Positions 11,752 through 22,660 of a stretch of 64,000 nucleotides of DNA are shown here, one piece after another (position 1 is the first letter of the stretch; every line of letters begins with the position of its first letter). The stretch lies in contig OX422184.1 of the NCBI GenBank assembly GCA_949130485.1, positions 6,800,655 to 6,864,654 of the forward strand. Direction: 5' to 3'. This DNA is from Agelas oroides. Its lineage: Eukaryota; Porifera; Demospongiae; Agelasida; Agelasidae. Below the pieces are notes generated by a model. It searched no databases and was not told where the DNA came from. It saw nothing but the letters and a program-made list of their open reading frames with translations. Made by a program: the position numbers and the translations under genes.

Positions 11752-12286
11752 GCAAGAGCGCATAATGACGTCATTTTTATTTGGGAGGGAGGAGGAAGAG
11801 CGTGTAACTTCCTATTCTGGTCATGGTGAAAGCTGAATCTTTCGCGTGTACTATAAATAGCACATCCGGTCGAGTTGTAGCTAGTGTGCAGGTGTAGCGT
11901 GAGTAAAAGTAGCTGCCAAACAATCGAGTTAGAAGCTTATCCGTTGGATAAGTTACCCAAGGAGATGCTCAAGAGTTTGACTGAAAGGCTACGCGGCCCT
12001 CTTCGACTGTCAGGCGTGGATAGCATCGTAACACAAAGTTCCTCGCGTCAGGAAGGGTTGACAACCGTTCCTGCGTAGGTAGAACTTGCCAGGTAAGCTT
12101 CAAGCGTTCTCATCTTGTTGACTACGAGGGTAGCACTGCGTTGTGAGGTCGTAGATCGTGGAACTGTGAACTTGTGCGAAGGCGTGTTCTATTTTTAGTA
12201 CACGCGGGACCTGTTTCGAAATTTTGCTAGTTACACGCTCTTCCTTCTCCCTCCCAAATAAAAATGACGTCATTATGCGCTCTTGC
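11752..12286. mobile_element. 535-bp MITE with 57-bp TIRs and TGCAG target duplication
   Basis: The termini at 11752-11808 and 12230-12286 are inverted copies with one mismatch, beginning GCAAGAGCGCATAATGACGT. Direct TGCAG repeats flank it at 11747-11751 and 12287-12291. Each arm carries the palindrome ATGACGTCAT, a consensus CRE/ATF site. A TATA-like CTATAAATAG lies at 11851-11860 and is followed by a short coding-like frame (IELEAYPLDKLPKEMLKSL, about 11920-12078) of unknown function. It may be the 5' end of a lost transposase. Confidence 0.82.
11851..11860 (+). promoter_or_regulatory. TATA-box-like site inside the 535-bp MITE
   Basis: CTATAAATAG lies 30-70 bp upstream of a coding-like stretch and ~90 bp downstream of the CRE-like palindrome in the left arm. 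The arrangement resembles a minimal RNA polymerase II promoter; activity is inferred, not shown. Confidence 0.35.
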
Positions 12287-12291
12287 TGCAG

Positions 12292-14181
12292 GGTGGTTTA
12301 GGCTTGTATTGAGCCACCCAGATGCCTCCAGTGCCAGTCTTCAAAGACTGGATAACTTCAGCTAGAGGTCTGCAACTGTACTCATGCAGCTAAAACAGCC
12401 TCAGCAAGGGAGAACTGAAACAGACCCCATAGGTCTAAAACTGCACTCATGGTGATAAAATCACCCTCCTGGTCAGCTGTGTGTGCTAGTTACAGGTGCG
12501 TGACTTTTGTATTCAACATGCAACCGAAGTGTTTACATAGTCTGCACCCAGTGGCTTCACCCTCTTCTGGCTTCTCCAAGGATGTTAACTTTTTGCTAGT
12601 GCAACTGGGTTTGGGGCACCAGTTTTTGTGACACTTGCGTTACCTTGTCATTTTTCATTATTTGTAGGACCACAAACAGGAAATTAATTTCAGTGGCCTT
12701 ACTTTATGATAAAAATGTTGGGTACATGACTATACAGTGTACGATATTGCGGCATGTGCAATGAATTTTCAAATTTTGTGTGTACACACTCCCAGACCTA
12801 TTGTGCATGGTAATAGCTAGGATGACTAGTGGCAAGTGGTGCTACGCCATAGAGACTGAACCATTAGTCTCTCCGCCTGAATCCTCGAACATAAGCACTC
12901 GCGCTACAAGGAGCTGCATATTTTGACGAGGAGTAGACCCAAGGTTGCTATAACTTGATTCATCTTCCGTAGTTCAAGCACAAGCTCATGACAAAGTTTC
13001 AAAGTTTCATTTTGCACTGACCCAGAGGGTAATCACAACAATACAACACAATCACAGTCACAAAAAGTTCAAGGTTGATCCAGGTAACTAGTCGCTCTTT
13101 CCACCATCCACCAGTCTGTGGTCGTTGGCAACGCACACCAGAGAGGCTACCCATCCCACGTGGCAGGGGTTCCACGTGTGTGCATCTAGCGATCTCAGAT
13201 ATCTTCGTCTATACGGTTGCAACCGTCGACAACTCACACCAAAGAGGCTACCCATCTCACCATGACGACTCACAAGGATGAGAGCATCTGCCATGTGTGT
13301 GAGTCTAGCAGGTACACAGTCTTTAACAGCAATCCCGACCTGGTTAACCTCTCGTCACCCTTTACATTCGAGGGATAGATCCTCTTCGTCAGTAATTATG
13401 GGGAGCATGCGAGAACCATTCGAGACTCTATAACGAAGTTTTCGAGAGTAGCTCGAAATAGCTTCACAACGCCATTTTCATGTCCACCCTAGCCTATCAA
13501 AGTTCAAAGTTCAAAGTTCATTCATCTGTAACACGCCCAGTATGAGCAGACAGAATACAACAGCAAACCAGTATACATGCAGACACATATAATTAGTCCA
13601 TTAACAGTCTGCACTCTGGGGCTGTCACGTCGAGAGGAAAACAGAGGATCTGATGAATGGCAATATGAACTGTGGCATGGCCACCACAGACAAGACAGCA
13701 TTGCATCCGCCATCACCCTGGACCACATACATAAAAGATGATCCATTGGCCACTCATTCTGTCCAACAAGGAAGGGGGACACAGGAGAACAGTTAATATA
13801 ATAAAGCAGACTGAAGGGGTCTTTGTCAATGGCTCCGCCCACTTCCTGGAATTGCTCTTTCTCGGGACCAATTCAGTCTTGGTGTGCTAAAACTTGTTGC
13901 TGGAGCTGCCACCTCCATTGTCACAACTTATCCAGAGCTGCCACTTCTTTCGTCTGGCCACTTAGTCGCCGTTAGAAGCGGTTCCCTTGATTTTTTACCA
14001 GCTTCAACGCAGACGGACGACAAGGGTACCAGCACTCGTTACCACCCTTACCCGTTCACCCATAGTGCTTGGGATGGGTAACCACTGGCGCAAATCAACA
14101 AGAACTCTCCTCACAGGCAACTGCGTTCAGGTCTCAACTTCTAGTCCCCCTCAACTTCTAGTCCTATCTGCCGGTTAGCGC
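12292..14181. other. no gene recognised; local short repeats
   Basis: The stretch contains a degenerate direct repeat around 13120-13190 and 13225-13300 (both with CACACCA(G/A)AGAGGCTACCCATC) and three AAAGTTC units near 13500. Open frames here have no recognisable domain. Confidence 0.45.
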
Positions 14182-14640
14182 ATGCGCAGTCTCGTACAAC
14201 GCCCACAATTTTTGCAAGACCACAGTACCATCGTTTACGAACCGTTATCTTTACCGTCAGGTAAGCGCGAGGACTTTGATAAAGCGCTCAAGTTTGCTCT
14301 TTGTTGTATTGGAAAGGGAGATTTCACGTTGAAAGCAAAGCAGGTGGATGCGATCAAATGTATCTACGATGGTAAAGACGTATTCCTGTGGCTACCCACG
14401 GGATTTGGGAGGTCCATCTGCTACGAGACTCTGCCATTTTTTTTTTCCAACTACAAGCACAGTGACGGTAGAACAGGCGGTGAATGTAGCGTATATAGTC
14501 CTTGTCGTGTCACCCCTTGTGTCTCTGATGGTTGATCAGGTTGCTAGCCTGTCTGAAGACACCGCTACTTCCAACAGCACGCCTATGCGCCTAGCCCAGC
14601 CCTGTTTCTTTCCTTCGGCAGTAAAAGTTCCGAACGAGTG
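14182..14640 (+). pseudogene. RecQ-like helicase N-terminal fragment
   Basis: RecQ helicases unwind DNA with a 3'-5' SF2 motor. The plus strand encodes LKAKQVDAIKCIYDGKDVFLW, then motif I as LPTGFGRS. After a frameshift around the T-run near 14442-14449 it continues VVSPLVSLMVDQVASL, the motif Ia region. Motif I normally reads GFGKS; here the catalytic lysine is arginine. The sequence stops before the DExH box. This type is often spread by transposons in invertebrate genomes, and a second, independent relic lies at 53983-54996 on the other strand. Confidence 0.7.
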
Positions 14641-14925
14641 CTTTGATTGCGTCTCCGTAGGACAGAGATGAGAGATAATGAAGCCATCGCCGCGTAAACA
14701 CAGCTGCCACGCAAGCCGTATATCTAGTTTGGTTATTTCTCCGCATAACAACCACGTGTAACTTGTCCATAATTGGACTCGTTCGCGGAAGATTTCCGGA
14801 ATCGTTTGCACATGCGCAAACCGTGGATACGAGGCCACTTTTCCCTCCGACCACGTGGCCTGGGTACGAGGGTAATACACAATATACCGGTACACGAGAA
14901 TGCTGAGGGTCCCAGACCATTCCCG

Positions 14926-15607
14926 CCTCCAGTTTTTGATCGCTTCCAGTATAAAAATGGAGGGGGAAGGCCTGGGAGAAAGAGTCATGTGCGTGACGTC
15001 AGGTAGACATGAGGGTAGATGTGAGGGGGGTGGTGCCCGATTGTTGTAATGCGCCTATCAATGTTACACCCCACTACCCCCTGTACGGGATATAGTGGGG
15101 CAAGGTGGGGATTTGACTAATTTAAATATCAATTGCCCCAATATACGGGACATACCCTATAATCAAATCCCCTTGCAGAAGGTGGTGGATTACTGGGGAT
15201 TTGACACACGCAGTGTAACTGTGCAGTATACGGAGACCATTGCCGTATTCAAGATGTCTTCAGAGGTAATCAAATGCCCAACTATAGGGGCATCCTCCTT
15301 CGGTCAAAGCCCCTACATTGCCCGCCATCTGCCTGTACGGGGGGAAGTGGGGCATAATATTGATAGGCGCATAATTCACAAACCCTGCGTTGATCAGCCT
15401 CGAGTCTACCATACAACGAGCTGAATTGACGCTGTCCTTCGAATGTTACAGTCTCAAGTTCTTGGACAAGATATTGCTAGAAGGACGTCGAGATTCTTCG
15501 TCGGGCACCGCCCCCCTCACGTCTACCCTCACGTCTGCCTGACGTCATGCACGTGACTCTTTCTCCCAGGCCTTCCCCTTCCGTTTTTTATACTGGAGGC
15601 GGGAACG
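14926..15607. mobile_element. long foldback element with ~140-bp and ~43-bp inverted blocks
   Basis: Two nested pairs of inverted blocks are present. The outer pair is 14926-15042 with 15498-15607 (containing GTGACGTCAG and CCTCACGTC-type sequence). The inner pair is 15050-15092 with 15330-15372 (TGCGCCTATCAAT...CCCCACT). About 125 bp is inserted between the blocks in the right half. The outer ends carry the GGCCTGGGA/TCCCAGGCC motif of the foldback family. Open frames inside are by-products of the repeat. Confidence 0.7.
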
Positions 15608-16375
15608 GCCTGGGAACGAGGCTAGCTTGCGAGCTTATTGACTTTGTTGGCTGGGATTCCATATTAACTGATGACCTAGACTCCTCTCTGTTTCTGTGGC
15701 AAGAGAGATTTATGCCGTCCATTATGGAAGAATGTATACCACATACCACCGTCACTTCTGACAGGAACTCCAGTACGCCATGGTTATCCAACAATATTAT
15801 TAGACTTATACAGAAGCGTAATCGATTGTACAAACAGAAAAGAACATCTCCTTCCACTATGAGGAAATACAAGCACTAGGGAGGGGTATATACCATGGTG
15901 CATTTCCACATACTGAGTAGTGTTCCATTTCTGATACAGATGTTAAAGAGTTTGGTCACAGATGGAGCGATTGAATGAGCTGTTGCCTTCAGCATATGGG
16001 CAGAAATGTTATCAGGTCCACTAGCTTTATTAATATCAAGCGAGCTTAAAAGCTCCACTATATTATATTCATGACACAGAAAGTCATCTGGACATTGGTC
16101 AGGATCCACAGGAAACTTGTCAAGGTCTGATTTGGTTAGAGGAGGTTGTTGGTGATTAAAGCATGAGAAGTCATTGAGAAGGTTGGCTTTGTCTACGTTT
16201 GAACTAGCTGCTTGGTTATTTTGTTGGAGAGTAGGAATAGGACTGTCCTCTTTGGTCATTGACCTGTATAGTTCCCAAAACGTCTTAGGATTTATGAAAG
16301 AAGAGAAGAGCTTATGAAAGTATCGGGGTTTTTTTTGCTTGACACAGTCATTTGACAACAATATTCCTCAAGGTA
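15608..16375. pseudogene. non-LTR retrotransposon RT fragment, split and inverted
   Basis: The plus strand at ~15640-15879 encodes the pre-RT linker (GWDSILTDDLDSSLFLWQER, then PWLSNNIIRLIQKRNRLYKQK). It stops at KYKH, and immediately the minus strand at 16361-15880 encodes the next part of the same kind of protein (KTFWELYRSMTKEDSPIP, then LDINKASGPDNISAHMLKAT, RT motif region 0-1). The two pieces are consecutive in the protein but in opposite orientation, so a segment was inverted. The family matches the longer element at 37.9-39.8 kb (shared NKASGPDNISAHMLKAT / SKATGPDKISAHMLKAT). Confidence 0.75.
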
Positions 16376-16459
16376 CTAAATTTGTACTGTATGCTGTATA
16401 AATCTATCTATCCGCTCGATGATCACAACCTATTTCAATCGAACTTGAGTGGTATTTCC

Positions 16460-16829
16460 CAGTGGCGCCGGAACAGGGGGAGCTATGGGGGCTCTAGCCC
16501 CCCTTATTGTAAAGTTTAGGGGGCTCAGCCCCCCCCCCCCCCCCTCCCCCCAAAATTGTACCGTGTGTGCCCCTCCTCTGCGTGCATCACTTAATTATAT
16601 GCACACATAACTTAATTATATACGCTCCGGAGCGAGTTTACAGTGTTATTGCAATTGCTGTTGCACCAATATAGCAGGTAAGTGATTCCCGAGCCATCCT
16701 GAACCTTGAACATCCTCTAAGCTTCCCTCACCCTGAACCCTCCTCCCGTACCCACCCTGTGCTGTGGCTGCAACTAGGGGGCTACACCGCCTCAGTCCCC
16801 CCAATCCCGATCATGTTCCACCGCCACTG
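16460..16829. mobile_element. hAT-type MITE with 8-bp target duplication
   Basis: A 370-bp element with inverted termini CAGTGGCGCCGGAACA (left) and CAGTGGCGGTGGAACA (right, complement). It is flanked by perfect direct repeats GTATTTCC at 16452-16459 and 16830-16837. An 8-bp duplication and a CAGTG terminus are typical of hAT transposons. It holds C-rich tracts near 16531-16550 and no transposase. Confidence 0.88.
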
Positions 16830-16837
16830 GTATTTCC

Positions 16838-17185
16838 AACTGGCTTGCTCACAACTGTATGAGTCTTAAGTAACCCCTGAATAGCAGACACCCTGCTACT
16901 CCATAATAACAGACACTTTCTGTCCACCACTGCTGCTGGAGTTAATGACTTAACAGTGGAATAGTGCTGTTACTAGCCTCTACTAAACAAATGGGGAGAG
17001 AGGCATTTGAACAAAACATGTTTGAGGCATTTTCTTGCAGGATCGTTTTGTGTTTTGGAGTTCCGAATGTTCGCAAAACGAGAAAGTTGTTTGTTGTACA
17101 GGATGAAGAACATGTGTGTGAAATGCACTTTTTGTTCAAGGCCCCCCCCTGTCTACCTAGGTAGATATTGACGTCACTCACATGT
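16838..17185. other. no gene recognised
   Basis: Short frames only; no domain or repeat recognised. Confidence 0.4.
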
Positions 17186-17521
17186 TTCCCCCCTCCGTTT
17201 TTGTATACTGCAAGTGATCAGAAATTGGACAGTGAAAACGCCAGGGAACGAGAGTAACAATATCTGCCTTGGCTGCTGAGGAGTATTGTTGAATGTTGGT
17301 CGTTCACTCACTGATAAACTATATGTAAACTCACCCAGCCCCACAATATTGATATAAGACGTACAGGTGCTGGTCCTTGGAAATTGAACATTGCAGTCCC
17401 TGTTCATAAGTCTTGTTATGACTGTGCTATAAGTACATAGTTCCCAAGATATATTACAAGTGGTAGCACCCTTCTCCGTCCAGAGTTCACAGTATACACT
17501 AGACTCTGTCTTTGTTTCCAT
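17186..17521 (-). other. possible orphan exon, shared with 24.7 kb
   Basis: A minus-strand frame contains CTSYINIVGLGEFTYSLSVSE. A diverged copy of the same stretch (VVGLGEY) lies near 24720-24820, inside the long intron of the selenoprotein gene. Together with the decayed selenoprotein copy at 18.4-18.7 kb this suggests one duplicated block. The sequence has a fibronectin-III-like feel, but the family is not established. The end near 17186-17255 is a foldback-family remnant. Confidence 0.3.
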
Positions 17522-18409
17522 GGTATAACCAAGAAAAAAAAAGAGCCTTGTACACTTCTACACACTGTTTGCACCTTTGTAAAGGTCCAAAGGTAACCTT
17601 CATACTACTCCATTACACCAAAATATGGTGAATTTCAGTTTACCTACAGGAGGGCAGAATTATGCTTCCTACTAGGCACATTCTGGCGGTCAGCAGTGGC
17701 ATCCCTTTGACAGTAACAGTCTGCATCATCTGCAGTGGTCGGTCAACTTCAAAAGGACAGATTGCGTCCATGGCATAGTGCTTAAGCTCGAATGAACAAA
17801 CACATAAATACTTCCTGTAAGCAAAGAGCTGAGGGCTCTCATTGCTTCCTTGTTGTTGCTTTCACAGAGAATGGTTTGTAATAGGGTTGTAGCAGGGCTG
17901 AGAGAATTGACTCAGTGTAACTGAAGGAATTTTCATAACTACTGGGGGGGGCACTGAGTATGTGCAAACAGTCTGGGCTTGTTCCCAGCCCCCTGCTCAG
18001 CCAGTATGGAAAAGTGGGTGAGGGCCTTTCTTTTCTTCCTCATGTTGGCATGATGTAATTATTCAGAACAAAGAGGCAGTGTTTTGTATATTATTCAACC
18101 AACTACACACTCAAAACCTTAGTTACCTGGTACCTTAAATCACTCTTGCTTTTCTCTGAGCCTGACAGCACCCACGCACAATTAAACCCTTTGTGCTGTT
18201 CTCCCCATCCTAACGGCACTCATGTGAGAAAAGATACATGACTCTCTTCTGCTTTTCTGCACTGCAAGTGATGAAAGGTTGGGAGGAGACCTGGGAATGA
18301 GGCTACAGTGTGTACCAGGAACTTTTTCTCTGCCTATGCGCAAGATCCTGGAAACAAGACTACTTAGTAGTGCAACATTCTGACAAGTACTACTGTGTAA
18401 CTGCCTTTA
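17522..18409. other. no gene recognised; contains a foldback-family remnant
   Basis: A foldback-family remnant lies at about 18243-18305 (CTGCACTGCAAGTGATG, then CCTGGGAATGAGGCTAC). It occupies the same position relative to the decayed selenoprotein exon as the copy at 26760-26930 does to the intact exon, so the repeat was probably duplicated with the gene. Confidence 0.45.
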
Positions 18410-18675
18410 GACTGTTTTCAGAAGATGAGTTGCCCATTCACCATTACCTCACCATCACCACAAAATTACCCTAAAATCATTCTGGTTAGCACGGCCCCAG
18501 TGACGTTTACTCCCGGCACCTCACCCGGTGAGGCTGTGGTAGCGTGGGGAGTACCTTCATCTTCCACATCCGAGTGAGGATATTAATAATAGATTAAAAC
18601 AATTCCGCCCACTACATCAGCCAACTCTCTTCTCCCATAAGCACAATATTTTAAGTGAACCTCTACTGCAGACAT
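18410..18675 (-). pseudogene. decayed duplicate of the SelW/MIEN1-like selenoprotein gene
   Basis: A minus-strand copy of exons 1 and 2 of the gene at 24.1-27.3 kb. Exon 1 (ATG at 18675-18673) reads MSAVEVHLKYC, but the GT donor is lost. Exon 2 keeps the redox motif as TGT GGA AGA TGA (C-G-R-Sec) with TGA at 18559-18557, followed by the same YSPRYHSL block. Then a short deletion, a frameshift, and a TGA after QLIF destroy it. No third exon or SECIS was seen. The retained TGA at the homologous position shows that the in-frame TGA is older than the duplication. Confidence 0.8.
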
Positions 18676-18756
18676 GTCCATTGTCCTTCCACTGCAGGAA
18701 TCTTGTTATGTACAGGACATGCTCATGAGAAAAAAATTAAGGGTTTACCCCAAATT

Positions 18757-19040
18757 TAGATTTTAACCCTCTTTTTACGAAATTTAACTTAACTGAATTT
18801 CTGCATACAAGCATGCAGTATGCAGGAAAAGAAAACAAGTAAGCGTGGTATCAGTATTTTATAGTATTAAGTATACTCAGTATTGAATAGCTAACGGAGA
18901 AGGGATGCACTCCTGGAAGTTGAGTAGGGGAAACAGACTGACATCTCAGAGCAGCCCTAACAGAATATTGCATAAATTTTTTTTTCATCGAGGTGATCAG
19001 TATGGAGGTCTAAGTTTGTGTTCTCATGGGCAGCAAAGAA
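18757..19040. repeat. dispersed repeat, second copy of 8045-8340
   Basis: Same order of blocks as the copy at 8 kb, with an insertion of ~30 bp in the middle. No function recognised. Confidence 0.5.
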
Positions 19041-20719
19041 GCTTGAATTACATTTTTCATCCATAATGCACTGCTGGACATTCAAGTTGAAAGTGACACC
19101 TAAGCAAGGGTATACCAACCATAATAGGATTTGTTGATGTCAGCATATTCAGAATGTCGACCACATGTTTCACTGGGAAGCACCCTGCTACCGGAAGCAT
19201 TATTTTGTATAAAGACAGTATAAAGTCCTTGCTTCCTTTATTTCTCTCTGAATTTTTACACAATCAATCTATGGCCTAATTCATGTATACTCACACCTCA
19301 ATTCTTCTCAGCTATCTTTATATTTTCAGAGTCAGGTAGTTCCTCTTCAGCTTTGAAGCCTACACAATTGCTACACAAAAGTTGCCACCCAACACCAAGA
19401 AACTAAGACAAGTGCACACTAGATTGAAGGTCAAAAGAGAACAAGTCTAAGTGTAGCTAGTTAAAGAAATGCTCCAAAGCTATTATTGGAGATTTGCATG
19501 TTATAGAAGGCTTGCGAGACTATATGGCCAATTTCAATGTCAGTGTTGATAAAATGAAGGACTCTTTATGTTCTGCTGAATGTCTATAGCCAAATCTATA
19601 TACACGTAATACATCATAAAGTTCAAGGGATGCTTCCAAATTGTTGGAACCAAAGCATAGCTTCCCCTTTAGTTAAATTAATCTCTCCTCTGCAAATAGA
19701 TGTTCCTTGCATTCTGGCTTGGAGGATTGCCTTGGTTGCATGGTTATGGTAGAGTTGCCAGGAATGTTGCCATGTAGGTATTCCAAAGAAGGGACTGATT
19801 TAGCTAAAGAAGAAGCTTCTCAATAAACTTTCAAGAAAGCCTACTTGGTAGCATTCCTTGGAGAATACATCCCACAAATGCAACTGAGATGACCTAAAAT
19901 ATGAAACCTGAATAGTCATGTGATGATCGGCTTCTCCCCTGTATACCATGTGTTTTTGAGCATATTCAAATGAAACTAGTAACTGATTTCGCAGTAACTA
20001 CACCACCCATTTAGCTACAAGCCCCACCCCACTTAGGCGTAACTATCCTACCCATTTATAGCTACAAACGCCCCATTAAAGTGGGACTTAATCTGTGAGT
20101 GTGTTGTTTAGAAAATAGGAACAATGATGTGTCAGTTGGTGTTGGAGGTCCACCACTTCACACAGCATCCTCTCGCCTTCCAGTGCATGCAGTTTAAACC
20201 CTGGACAAGGGAAGGTCCCCTCCATTCTTCAAACGGTGGTATTGTAGCATGTAGCGATACGGAGGTATATGACAATATTTCACTGGCAGCAATTTAACAA
20301 TGATGTAGCTAGTGGCTTTGACACTCTGCCAGGTCTGGTGAAGATGCCTTATGCTTAGGTCTGGCTATGACAGACTACAGTCCAGTTCTTTGCTCAATGA
20401 ATTGAGCCAGTGAATATATGTTGCATCCTATAGTGCTAAGCTCAAATTTTCAAACGGAGGACAATAACTCTAGTCTGGTATACCCCTTGGCTGTTGCTTA
20501 CTGTAAATTTGTATCGCTATATATATGTTTGTGAGAAGTTGAAAGAACGCACTTTGTATAGTTGGCAGTCTGTAAGCTCCAAAAGCCGAGTCACCAAGTA
20601 CAATCTCTGAGTTGTGACAACTTTTTGGGGTGGGGCCATGGGGCCTTGGCTGCAAAGCAGTCAGCCAACAGTCACATGTAGGCACTTGATTGCCACCTTC
20701 TTGAGAAGTTTAATTAAAA
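19041..20719. other. no gene recognised
   Basis: No domain-bearing frame, no exon chain and no structured repeat were found. The last ~300 bp before 21011 may hold the promoter of the membrane-protein gene. Confidence 0.4.
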
Positions 20720-21010
20720 CCCGTCCTTGTACTATACTATACTGAGGATGCCGGCGGGGAAACTGTCGGCGGGGGGAACTGTGACGGCACGCATATACGT
20801 CACACATGATCGAATTCTGGTCCCCGGCCCTTCTTCATTCCGAATAAGGGAAGCTGTGGAGTCACAGTTTCGTACACAAGCGGGGGGGTGCATTGCTGGC
20901 ACTTCTATGAATGTATTTACGGTGGATGGGGGGAGTTGACGCGCGTATTATGCAGGTCTCGCTTTCGAAAGGTTCCACTCGCTCTGTTTGTTAATTGCGC
21001 ATCGGCGGTC

Positions 21011-22009
21011 ATGGACTCTTCAGCCAAGTATAAAAAGTTTACTGGTTCTCTGGACGAAGAAAAGAAACCTCAGGAGTCAAGAAAGAAATCAAAATTTCTG
21101 GCACCGGTTGTCCTGGCGTTGGTAGCCATAGCTTTAGTGACAATTTTAGTCATAGCTGTGGCTATTGGTGTTGGAGTTGGTGTCTCCAGGCAATCTGTCG
21201 GTTTAAAAGTGATCGTTATCACTCCAGAGGAGCTTCAAGGCGAATACTATGGCTCAGCTGGAGGCATTCATTTCCAGACTACAGTAAACAGCTCCTATGT
21301 GACTCTCTTTGTCACCACAGAGAGTGGAGAGCCAGTTCTGAATATACTACACCCTGTGGATTTATCTATGACAATGATGGGTGTAAAAAACACAAATTTT
21401 CTGGTAATGGAGAACCAACCAGGACAAGAAAAATACATGGGCTATGTCATACCAAACAACCTAACAAATCTCATGCAATCTATGATGGTGGGGCAAGGAA
21501 ATATGTCCAACGAAGTCCTCCAACAGCTTGATAACAAAACTGTAGATGAAACACGACAATCTTCGCTGGAGAACCTTGCCTTCAGCCAGGAAGCCCTTCT
21601 GATCATTGAAGCAGCCAAAGCTCTTGGCAACAAGGGAGTACAAGGATCTGACTATCCATCTGCAATGAGCTTCTATCAGTTAGCACTACAACTCGCAAAT
21701 GCCAGACAAACAGATGCAAGCAGTTTCACACAGCGTAGTACCGAGCCCAGGCAGAAACGAGCAATGCAGTGCAGCAATGTGGATGCAGTATGTGAACAAT
21801 GTCCCTTTCGTCGCTATAGCAACAATTGCTTTGGTATGTGTGGGAAAGGTTGTAGCTGCTGGCAGTTTATTTGTGGTGACTGCTGTGTTCATCAGTATTG
21901 CCTTACGCATGACCAGTGCTGTGCAGACAGAGGTTTCTTTAGCTTTGCTTGTTTGTCTGTAGCATGGAGGGTGCTGGGATCAAGATGCTCGCAAACATAT
22001 GACTGTTAA
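21011..22009 (+). CDS. type II membrane protein with furin site and Cys-rich C-terminal domain
   Basis: A single-exon gene of 332 codons. I chose the ATG at 21011 because it gives a basic cytoplasmic tail (1-29), rich in K and E, directly before one membrane segment (30-58, LAPVVLALVAIALVTILVIA...). The upstream in-frame extension has no such logic. The lumenal part has four N-glycosylation sequons (about 93, 150, 164, 175). A dibasic RQKR furin-type site lies at 247-250. After it comes an 82-residue domain with 16 cysteines containing CGDCCVHQYCLTHDQCC. The TM-linker-furin-Cys-rich layout recalls BRICHOS/Bri-type precursors. The CC..H..C..HD.CC run recalls the secreted phospholipase A2 active-site helix, but neither assignment is secure. 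The released C-terminal domain is the likely product. Confidence 0.85.
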   Translation: MDSSAKYKKFTGSLDEEKKPQESRKKSKFLAPVVLALVAIALVTILVIAVAIGVGVGVSRQSVGLKVIVITPEELQGEYYGSAGGIHFQTTVNSSYVTLFVTTESGEPVLNILHPVDLSMTMMGVKNTNFLVMENQPGQEKYMGYVIPNNLTNLMQSMMVGQGNMSNEVLQQLDNKTVDETRQSSLENLAFSQEALLIIEAAKALGNKGVQGSDYPSAMSFYQLALQLANARQTDASSFTQRSTEPRQKRAMQCSNVDAVCEQCPFRRYSNNCFGMCGKGCSCWQFICGDCCVHQYCLTHDQCCADRGFFSFACLSVAWRVLGSRCSQTYDC

Positions 22010-22369
22010 TGACATTAACAGCTAATATGGTTGTATGTGTCAGCATGTTTTAACAATGGTTTGTGACCTCCAGCATAGTTATATGTAATTTTGTACAGAT
22101 GGTTTTGTTTACTATTTTAAGGACTGCATGATCTGATCACATGACCCTTTTTCTAAATAATCATAGGATCAAAAATTCATAAACAGCACATGAGCTGCAG
22201 TAGCAAGTAGGCCCAATATTCATGCATACTTGAAATTGCCCGGTGAACTGATATGGAAATCTATAAATATACTGCACACTAAGCATGTGTATGACAATAA
22301 CAATCAATATTGCCAACAACAACAGAGGAGACACAAATTATAGTGTATGGTGAAGAGGGCTAAAAATTT
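22010..22369. other. 3' flank of the membrane-protein gene
   Basis: AT-rich sequence that probably includes the 3' untranslated region. An AATAAT and other weak poly(A)-signal-like hexamers lie near 22150-22160. No further gene recognised. Confidence 0.35.
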
Positions 22370-22660
22370 GGTGTGTGTGCATATGATGTGTGCATGTGTA
22401 CATGTATACGTGTGCATGTAGATGTGTGCATGTGTACATGTACATGTGTATGTAGATGTGTGTGTGTGTGTGTGTGGGTAAAGACACTAGTGCGGGCTGC
22501 AAGTGACATACACTACATGACAGGTTGTATCCCTAGTGCATATTTGGTTCAAAATGCCTTACGAGAAAACCCATTATCCTAAAGAGGTAACATGCACTAT
22601 CTGTGATGATAGACATTGTGAGTTCACACAAAATACCATAGATTGTTATCTGATGATTAC

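Noticed and set aside
14536..15424. Several frames of 75-150 codons on both strands
   Set aside because: They fall within the foldback element and its inverted arms; the peptides recur because the repeat recurs.
20727..20939. 70-codon frame just upstream of the membrane-protein gene
   Set aside because: No domain; lies in the likely promoter/5' leader and ends before the true ATG.
22373..22582. Frame of alternating V, C, M (CMCTCIRVHVDVCMC)
   Set aside because: Product of the TG-rich microsatellite, not a protein.
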